DNA from: Alitta virens
Taxonomy: Eukaryota > Annelida > Polychaeta > Phyllodocida > Nereididae
Length of the DNA stretch: 64,000 nt
Direction: 5' to 3'
NCBI GenBank assembly: GCA_932294295.1
Contig: OW028582.1
Location: 7,064,188-7,128,187, forward strand
A program made the position numbers and the translations under genes. This document shows, piece after piece, positions 56,858 to 64,000 of this stretch (position 1 is the stretch's first letter; each line of letters starts with the position of its first letter). The notes under the pieces are model-generated. The model did no database searches. It saw nothing but the letters and a program-made list of their open reading frames with translations, and was not told the origin of the DNA.

Positions 56858-58568
56858 TCAGTGAGCCGTGTTCAACAAAATGTGGCCTCTCGTAGCAGCA
56901 CAGGAAGGCCTAAAACAACGATACATGTCCTCAACAGCTTGTTGGTCATTTCTATCATCATACCTCCTTGGAACTTTCCTTTTCCTTGCAAAAGCCAGAG
57001 GACTGAGATCTATTTCCGAAATTCTGCTCTCTGCATCCTTGAACATATCTGAAAACTTGGAACGTAGACTTTGCAGACGGACTGCAACATTCCGGATACA
57101 TTTATGCTGGAGCCTTGCAGAGACCTGTTCAGGCTTTCCATACATTGTAGTACTGGGATAGCACATAGCAAACTAAGTATGCACTGACCAGATGAAAGGC
57201 AAGTTGCCAATGCATTGGCCTTGGAGGCCACAGTACTTCCAAATGTGGATCTAGCTTGATTCAATGCATCCAATATGTCAGAGTAGTTTGTCAAAGCTGC
57301 TTCCACTGCTGCCACCCTTGTTAGCCATCTTGTGGGGCAGATTGGTTTAAGACTTGATGGGTGCCTTCTCAGTCAAATCATCATCATGCAATGTCAGGTA
57401 AAGGTGCTTAAATTTCCCTGATCCTTCATACAGTTTTCCAGGTTTATGTATATAATCAAGGGAATTTCTTATAAATGGTGCAGCCTGCACAGCTTGGGAG
57501 GTCACCAAATGGGTGACATGAGCACCACAATGGACGTATCCTGCTAGAGGTTGAACTTTCTTGATTTCCGCTTGACAGCCTTGGTGCCTCCCTGCCATGT
57601 TTGCTGCACCTTCATAGGTTTGAGCTCTCAAATTTTCAATGGGAAGTTGTAGACGTATTAGTGTGTCCAATACCATAGAACTAATGGCTTTCCCTGTGGT
57701 TACAGATAGTTCATAAAGACCAATGAAGTCTTCGTAAATGTCGAATTTGTCAGTAATATAGCGAATGCACAGGCATTCCTGTTCAATTCCTTTGATGTCT
57801 TGAGTGCCATCAACCACAATTCCAAAATAGACTGACTTAGAATTTATTTCACGGATGATGGAACACAATATTGTGTGGCTCATTATCTGCAGCATCTCAT
57901 TCTGTATGTCCCAACTGCAAAAATGTTGTTGCCGATTGAGCATTGCCTCAAGTTCAGGTACATCCTCGCACTGAAGTTCCAAAAGTTTTTTAAAATTTCC
58001 ACAAGAGGTCTCCCTTCCACGGATTGGTAAGCCTTGTCCAGCAAGAAATTTCAATGAGGAGATGATCTTCAAGAGGGCATGTCGAGCCTTAGCTTGGTCG
58101 TCTCGTAGCCCCGTCGTGATCTGAAAATTGACAGCATCTCCCTTTTTTTGAAATTTAACATTTTCAACAGCAAGTTTATGGGATGTTGATTTCTCATGAT
58201 GCTCAAATCGTTCCAGTGCTTTCTTCCAGTTGGAAAATCCTTCCGAATTGAATGTCTTTTCTGCGCATTTGGCTAGTTCAGCTGCTTTGAGACTGCTGGC
58301 TGTTGCACATATAATATATATTATGACACAGAACACCAGCAGTGTCTGGATCATAGTGGATCCATTTGAATTTATCATACCAGCTATGTTGGAATTTAAG
58401 GGTTCTGGTAGCCAATTTCTGTTCTGGAATGCATTTCACATCAGGCTGGTATGGCTCATCTGGTAATGGCTTCTTGGCTTGATTGAACATGTGAGTGCTG
58501 GCATCCGGATCTTTCTGTAGCTGACATGGGTGATGTCCTCTCATATCACTTCTCTCATCAGAATGCAC
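56858..58568 (-). pseudogene. Broken hAT/ZMYM-like transposase (TTF zinc finger plus DUF4371)
   Basis: Read 5' to 3' on the minus strand, three frames share one protein. Near 58410-58310 is a TTF-type zinc finger start (FQHSWYDKFKWIHYDPDTAG, LCHN). After a frame change near 58310 come GFSNWKKALERFEHHEKSTS and the DUF4371 region, with FGIVVDGTQDI, EQECLCIRY, YEGAANMAGRHQGCQAEI and GYVHCGAHVTHLV. After a second change near 57355 comes the conserved LKPICPTRWLTRVAAVEA. After a third near 57125 come LRSKFSDMFKDAE and PRRYDD. This block order is that of hAT-superfamily-derived ZMYM/TTF proteins. Three frameshifts and the missing C-terminal hAT dimerisation block make it a dead copy. No terminal repeats or 8-bp duplication were identified around it. 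Confidence 0.85.
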
Positions 58569-58569
58569 A

Positions 58570-59590
58570 CTGCTCTAAGATCCAGAAAAAAAAATTCTTA
58601 TATCCATGTCTGTGGTGCGTGGTTGGCTAAATATCCCAGCACTACATAGATTATAGGATCCGAGGATTATGTCTATGCATAACATGCAATCTAATGCACT
58701 TCAAAATTGTAAGAATGAAATGTAGCACTCAGTCCAATTTCTTGTTAATCACACATGTAGGTCCATAAGAATATACTCATATATGCTACATTAGCTAAGA
58801 GAGTAGGATTAAGTGTGTTGCTCTGGCAATGTCAATGGATAAACTGACCATGATGTCATGTTCAAAAGTAGGGATAATAAAACTAAGAATTTTACATAAA
58901 GGAGATTAATGGGTGTCCCTACCCTGACTTAGCCCATGACAAGGAAACTGGTGATTGAGAACAGGTGCTGCAGCCACAAAGATATCTCAGAACTGTTACT
59001 ATGCATGTTGATAAACATGGGGTTAACATATTGAAAACATTTGCTGATAAACAGCTGATAAACAGCTGATAAACTATTCAACAACATCAGTGTATTTGAA
59101 CATTAGCACTAGAGCATTCAATGCATAGTATTCCTTAGAATTTTTTTTTGCTGTTTCCCTACAATAGTGGATTTTCACGGAAGGTTCTCTGTATTTCCAC
59201 AAGGTGGCTAAAACAGAATACTGCAATACTATTGGCTGGGAAAGTTCCCGCCCTTCACTGTGATTGGATAAGGCAAAACAAAGTGCATCCAAGCAGCAGT
59301 ATTTTTAGTGTATTTTAATGTATATTTAACATCTTATCATTCAGTTGGTATCTGTTATTTCCCTGAAAAAGTTGTATTTATTCAATAGGTTAGTTATGAT
59401 CTTCTTTGTCTGAAAAGCAAAATGAGTTATAAGAGGAGAAGAAAGACTTATGTCTTGTTGAATTCAGGACTGCTCAGTGAAAAGACTCTATTCATATCAT
59501 GTTGAAAAAGTGGGGGGGACAAAACATGCAATACCCCCCCCCCCCAAAAAAGTGGTCCCCCCTACCCCCCCCCCCCCCAGAAATGGCGCC
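58570..59590. other. No gene recognised
   Basis: This is upstream of the hAT-like pseudogene. GATAAACAGCTGATAAACAG is a small tandem repeat at about 59044-59070. Long C and G runs at 59510-59578 make small artefact open frames. Confidence 0.4.
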
Positions 59591-59594
59591 AATG

Positions 59595-59690
59595 CCAGAT
59601 AGCATTCAAAAAGTATCGATGTCGGCGCGATGTCGGCGACATCAAAACTATATAGAAACGACACTGGCCCAATTTCAAATGGTATCTGGG
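59595..59690. mobile_element. Diverged CCAGATAGCATT-type MITE, copy 4
   Basis: It runs from CCAGATAGCATTCAAA to TTTCAAATGGTATCTGGG, with repeated GATGTCGGCG inside. It belongs with the copies at 2583, 2832 and 30243. Confidence 0.6.
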
Positions 59691-59979
59691 ATGCTTCTGG
59701 CATTTTCATGGCACACTAGGTTAATAGCTAATTAATAATTTAATTGCAATATACCGTCTCAACTTCCAGGGTTTGTTCAGCCGTCAACACAGGGTTAACT
59801 GTAAGCTACTGTAAAGCCACTGTCACACGGGCCGGTTTTGCCGTAGTGAACCCGTAGTATTACGTAATAGTTATGTAACAGCTCTTTCCGCCGGTTTGGC
59901 GACCGGTTCTGGCAGCAAAAAGGGGCGGGGCAGCACCCGCCGGGTTACCCGCCGGGTGCTACGGGTAACCCGCCGGGAT

Positions 59980-60150
59980 ACCCGCCGGCTTCCACGGGTG
60001 CCTCGGCGGGTTCTACGGGTGCCTCGGCGGGTTCTACGGGTTACTCGGCGGGTTCTACGGGTTACTCGGTGGGTTCTACGGGTTACTCGGCGGGTTCTAC
60101 GGGTTACTCGGCGGGTTCTACGGGTTACTCGCCGAGTTGTAGGAGTAAGC
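59980..60150 (+). repeat. GC-rich 21-bp tandem array
   Basis: About eight units of 21 bases share the core GGCGGGTTCTACGGG. Because 21 is a multiple of three, the array keeps a long open frame (59896-60231) that reads TRRVLRV repeats. I regard this as an artefact, not a protein. Related arrays lie at the other ends of the same family. Confidence 0.85.
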
Positions 60151-60711
60151 AGGCGAGTAACTCGCAGCTTCCAGGAGTATACTTTAAAAGGCTGCTGCTC
60201 CCCTAATATTAGTCCGATTTTCGTTAAATAAGAACTAAAATTGTAGTATAGTTTATGCTGATTCCATATCTGTTTTCGGATCGAAAATATACCAAATATT
60301 AAGCGAGTTATTCGTCTGAGAAGGTAGCTAGGTTGGCGGAGGCAAACAGTGGTGCTCTCGCAGGCGTCCGCGCCGGGACTGTATCAATGCTGCTGCTCCC
60401 CTAATATTCGTCCGATTTTCGTCAAATAAGACTGGATTGTAGTATAATTCATATTGACTCCATAGGTGTTTTCGGATTGAAAATAGACAAAATATTAAGC
60501 GAGATATTCGTCTGAGAAGGCAGCAAGGTGCTCTGTGTATGTTCATGACTTGAATGGTGTGGTCAATATTTTTTACCATTATATATACATTGTCTGGATG
60601 AGCTTTATTGCAATTAATTTCTACTCATTCTGCCAACTGGCCAATGGGAAGGACTTTTCCTTTGGTTTTGTAAAGTCAATTAACCTATATATGTAATAGC
60701 AATCTGCCTTG

Positions 60712-60945
60712 ACCGTTATGTCAATTGCTATTAGCATTTTGAATAATTCAAAGAATGGGGTAAGTCATGCTTTTTCATCATTGATCACAAGCATGAATTG
60801 AAATCATTGATCACAAGCATGAATTGAAATTCTGAATTGACCGTTATGTCAATTGCTATTAACATTTTGAATAATACAAAGAATGGGGTAAGTCATGCTT
60901 TTTCATCATTGATCACAAGCATTAATTGAAGTTCTGAATTTCAAC
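60712..60945 (+). repeat. Imperfect tandem duplication inside the foldback element
   Basis: A unit of about 110-127 bases starting GACCGTTATGTCAATTGCTA occurs twice in a row, and the subunit CATTGATCACAAGCATGAAT is itself doubled in the first copy. Confidence 0.7.
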
Positions 60946-62569
60946 TGATTCCTGTTTAATATGCATATTAAAGAGGGAGATTGTTTTGATCATGGATGGA
61001 ACATGCAATATCAATATTAATTTCAGTTGGATTATTTTCAGAAACAACAACGAAATATTGATAATTTATATAAACTAGAGTATATCTATCTATAGATAGT
61101 TGTTATAGCTCCATAGACATCTTTATCAAGTCGGAATTTTATTGGCAACAAGCAAACAAACATTGTTTTATTTTCGTTTTTTATTGATTACGAATTAATG
61201 AATTATTGATAGTAACATATTATTAGGTGAAGATCTTATAACTATCTGTCTATCTACATATCTATATTCTATGAGGTATTACTAACTTTATTAACAAGAA
61301 TATTCTTGTTTGTGCCTAGTATACTCCATTAATTTTCCCCACCTTAACTATTATATAAATTCTACACATTTCCCTGAATAATTCAGTCTTTATTTGACGA
61401 AAATCGAATATGTGATAGACAGATAGTTTAGATAGACAGATAGATTTATATGCTTATTATATAATATAGAATATCTAGCTTAATATTTGGTCCATATAAG
61501 TACATAAAAAATAGCATATAAAATCACAGATCAAATCACAAATACTAATTACAATATCAATATTACATTTAAATTTTACAAAAATATACACAAAAAGATA
61601 AGAATGTTCACATGTATAAAAAAAATACCAATATACAAATATAATCATTGCCTGGTAATTACAATACAATATATTGTTTTTAATTAATGAAAGCAATTAC
61701 ATCTTTTTGTAATTGTGAATGACAATCAAGACAATGTCATATTACTGTGTCATCTTTGAACAAACTATGAAATGACAGGTCAAAGAACCCCAATTTAGGC
61801 AATTAGGCAATTGACACATGTATTGAGCATTTGCTGTATTCTCTACACCCATTCTTTATATCATTCAAAATGCTATTAGCAATTGACATAACGGTCATGG
61901 CAGTTGGCAGAATGAGTAGAAATGAATTGCAATAAAGCTCATCCAAACAATGTATATATATCATGGTCAAAAATATTGACCACACCATTCAAGTCATGAC
62001 CATACACAGAGCACCTGGCCGCCGCCAGAGAACTGCATTCTCAGATGAATATCTCGCTTAATATTTGGTCTTTTCAATCCGAAAACATGATCAGTATGAA
62101 CTATGCTACAATACAGTTTTAATTTGACGAAAATCGGACTAATATTAGGGGAGCAGCAGCCTTTCCTGCATTGATAGAGTCAGGGCGCGGACGTCTGCGA
62201 GAGCACCACTGTTTGCCTCCGCCAACCTAGCTACCTTCTCAGACGAATATCTCGCTTAATATTTCGTCTATTTTCAATCCGAAAACACGTATGGAATCAG
62301 TATGACTTATACTACAATTCAGTCCTGATTTGACGTAAATCGGATTAATATAAATGGAGCAGCAGCCGCCGCAAGACAACTGCCTTCTCAGACAAATATC
62401 TCGCTTAATATTCGGGTTTTTTTAAATCCGAAAATACGTATGGAATCAGTATGAGCTATACTGCCATTCAGTTTTTATTTGAGGAAAATCGGACTAATAT
62501 TAGAGGAGCAGCAGCCTTTTTAAAGTATATACCTCCCTGCCTACGCTGACGCTGGTAGCCACAAGCCGG

Positions 62570-62790
62570 CGGTATACGTGAAAGCCGGCGGGTTACACGT
62601 GAAAGCCGGCGGGTTACCCGTGAAAGCCGGCGGGTTACCCGTGAAAGCCGGCGGGTTACCCGTAGAACCCCTCAACAAGCCGCCGGGGTGAAATTAGGGA
62701 CGAATAATTCGCCGGGTTCTACGGGCCACCCGCCGGGTTCTACGGGCCACCCGCCGGGTTCCACGGGCCACCCGCCGGCTTCCACGGGTT
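62570..62790 (-). repeat. GC-rich 21-bp tandem arrays at the other end of the element
   Basis: Two blocks occur, one of about five units with core AAAGCCGGCGGGTTACCCG and one of about three units with core CGCCGGGTTCTACGGG. Both have a 21-base period and share words with the array at 59980, in the orientation expected for a subterminal inverted array. Confidence 0.8.
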
Positions 62791-63126
62791 TTTTTTTTTT
62801 TTTTTTACACCCGTGAGATTTCTACGGTTGTGCCATGCAAGCGTGGCACAACCGGCTACCGGGGCCGGGTTTCGCGGCTTGGCCAAGGGTCCCACGGGTG
62901 CTTGACGGGTATCCACGGGTATCCACGGGTGGCCGTATTGGGGCCGCCGGCTTCGAGCCGGGTAGCGATTTCCGCAACTATTACGTAATACTACGGGTTC
63001 ACTACGGCACAACCGGCCCGTGTGACAGTGGCTTAAGGCTTAAGAGCTCACATCAGTGCCATCACTGTGGTTGTCTATTACCAAGTTCCCATTACACCTG
63101 GGTGGGTGAGGCAATGGTTGAAGTCA

Positions 63127-63173
63127 GGAGTTGGGCAGATCCTCTTCAAGTTGAAGAGGATCTGCCCAACTCC
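63127..63173. repeat. 47-bp perfect palindrome
   Basis: Two 23-base arms (left arm starts GGAGTTGGGCAGATCCTCTT) are perfect inverses around a single G at 63150. It lies about 90 bases outside the right end of the 3.2-kb foldback element. No gene is seen around it. Confidence 0.95.
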
Positions 63174-63179
63174 TCGATG

Positions 63180-64000
63180 CCATGGTGGGGGTTCGAAATG
63201 TTCAAACCTGTTACTTCATGCAAACTAGACTGATGGTTTTCCTTTATTTTGCCAGACATCAAAGCAGTACATTTATTACTGAGGGGGTAATACTAATTCT
63301 GACACACTTCCACTAGGAGTGCTGAGGGTCAGGTCTCATTCAGTATGGACGATTGATTCTTTGCACAATCACAAGGTGGCTATGAGTCTGTGTGCCAGGC
63401 CAAAATATAGGCTACTGCAGCAGCATACTTTCGGCAATTTGAGAAAATGAAACAATGAATATTGGCCTAATAATAAAATTTGACTGTTAACTGTAAACTG
63501 ATTTATGGTCAAATAAGGATTGACTGATAGGTACGAAGCAGAAATTGTGAAATTGTTTGGTATTTGCCCAATCAGATAAAAAGCCTGACAAATTGGGTGT
63601 CGTTTTTGACTGCTTTAAAATATCTAGGCAAATCATTAAATGACAAGTGCTTTCAAGGCCCCCGACCTCAATAATAGATTGTTGTATGCGCTTTTAAGGT
63701 TCCGAGAGCATTCGCATGCTATTACTGGTGATATATATGATTTAGAGCTGTTCAAAGTTTCCAAAAATGTACACCCAAAATTTCCCCCATTCTATCATGA
63801 TATTTATTCAATTTATGCCAATTTTTCTTCGAATTGTCACCATTTATCTTGACATTTCGCCCATATTTTTCGGAATTATTTTCCGACTATCTATTAATGC
63901 TAGTTACATGTACCTAAATTTTACATAAAATGCAGATGATATCACCCGATTTTTGCCAGCTATAGGCCTTTTATTGATATTTTCTCCGAATTTGTCATCG
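63180..64000. other. No gene recognised at the window end
   Basis: AT-rich. A 70-codon plus frame (63640-63852) has no motif that I recognise. GGGTTCGAAATG near 63190 is only a partial B box. Confidence 0.4.

Larger units (their letters stand above)
59815..63033. mobile_element. Full-length TAA-flanked foldback element (3.2 kb)
   Basis: The terminal repeats agree over about 58 bases with one mismatch (starting AGCCACTGTCACACGGGCC) and are flanked by TAA (59812-59814 and 63034-63036). GC-rich arrays of 21-bp units follow at each end (59980-60150; 62570-62790). Next come long AT-rich arms in inverted orientation: ATTAGTCCGATTTTCG blocks near 60205 and 60405, with inverses near 62130, 62340 and 62480. 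AAGGACTTTTCCTTTGG near 60650 pairs with related sequence near 61900. The centre (about 61480-61800) is unrelated AT-rich DNA. There is no transposase. The three-base TWA duplication suggests mobilisation by a PIF/Harbinger-type enzyme. Confidence 0.8.

Noticed and set aside
59896..60231. 111-codon plus-strand frame reading TRRVLRV repeats
   Set aside because: It is the translation of a 21-base tandem array inside a transposon. The frame stays open only because 21 is divisible by three.
62835..63233. 132-codon plus-strand open frame across the foldback element end
   Set aside because: It runs from the GC-rich array through the terminal repeat into flanking DNA and the 47-bp palindrome, so it is not one coding unit.

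Overview
The window is AT-rich, intron-containing animal DNA. It is gene-poor and very repeat-rich, with spliced genes, AATAAA poly(A) signals, many degenerate non-LTR retrotransposons, tRNA-derived SINEs and several families of short inverted-repeat DNA transposons. The dynein light chain, the cytochrome-b5 front-end desaturase and the mix of relics suggest a marine invertebrate (mollusc, echinoderm, hemichordate or similar). I cannot fix the phylum from sequence alone.

Four host-gene signals stand out. (1) A terminal exon of an unrecognised single-pass membrane protein lies at 3361-3797 (+), with a poly(A) signal at 4127. (2) A complete four-exon roadblock-type dynein light chain gene (DYNLRB) lies at 15426-17580 (+). 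Its first coding exon holds only the ATG, and a poly(A) signal is at 18003. (3) A complete, intron-free front-end fatty acid desaturase coding region lies at 24356-25657 (-), with a cytochrome b5 domain, three histidine boxes and a splice acceptor just upstream of the chosen ATG. (4) A probable last coding exon of an unrecognised gene lies at 51222-51613 (-), whose reading frame needs a one-base shift at an A run.

The rest is mostly mobile-element debris. Jockey/CR1-like LINE pieces sit at about 12.1, 20.3, 21.0, 28.3, 36.7, 37.0, 37.6-38.1 and 39.7 kb, on both strands. A broken hAT/ZMYM-like (TTF zinc finger plus DUF4371) transposase pseudogene occupies 56.9-58.6 kb (-). Two relics of repetitive invertebrate proteins lie at 10.0 and 13.8 kb. 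Small inverted-repeat elements can be delimited with their target duplications: a TTA/TAA-flanked (PIF/Harbinger-like) foldback family (32.9-33.9, 48.2-49.4, 53.6-55.2, 59.8-63.0 kb), TTAA-flanked elements (4.7-5.1, 55.3-56.7 kb), a hAT-like element with an 8-bp duplication nested in a SINE (18.4 kb), a TACATGGCCA-ended family (13.4, 29.2, 32.8, 39.0 kb) and others.

The most unusual structure is the foldback family. Its members have about 58-bp terminal repeats followed by GC-rich arrays of a 21-bp unit, then long inverted AT-rich arms. The largest copy is 3,219 bp with a TAA duplication. No transposase for it is visible here. A second pattern is a clear excess of the CRE palindrome TGACGTCA (10 copies), in a coding exon, around the DYNLRB first exon and inside TTAA-type elements.
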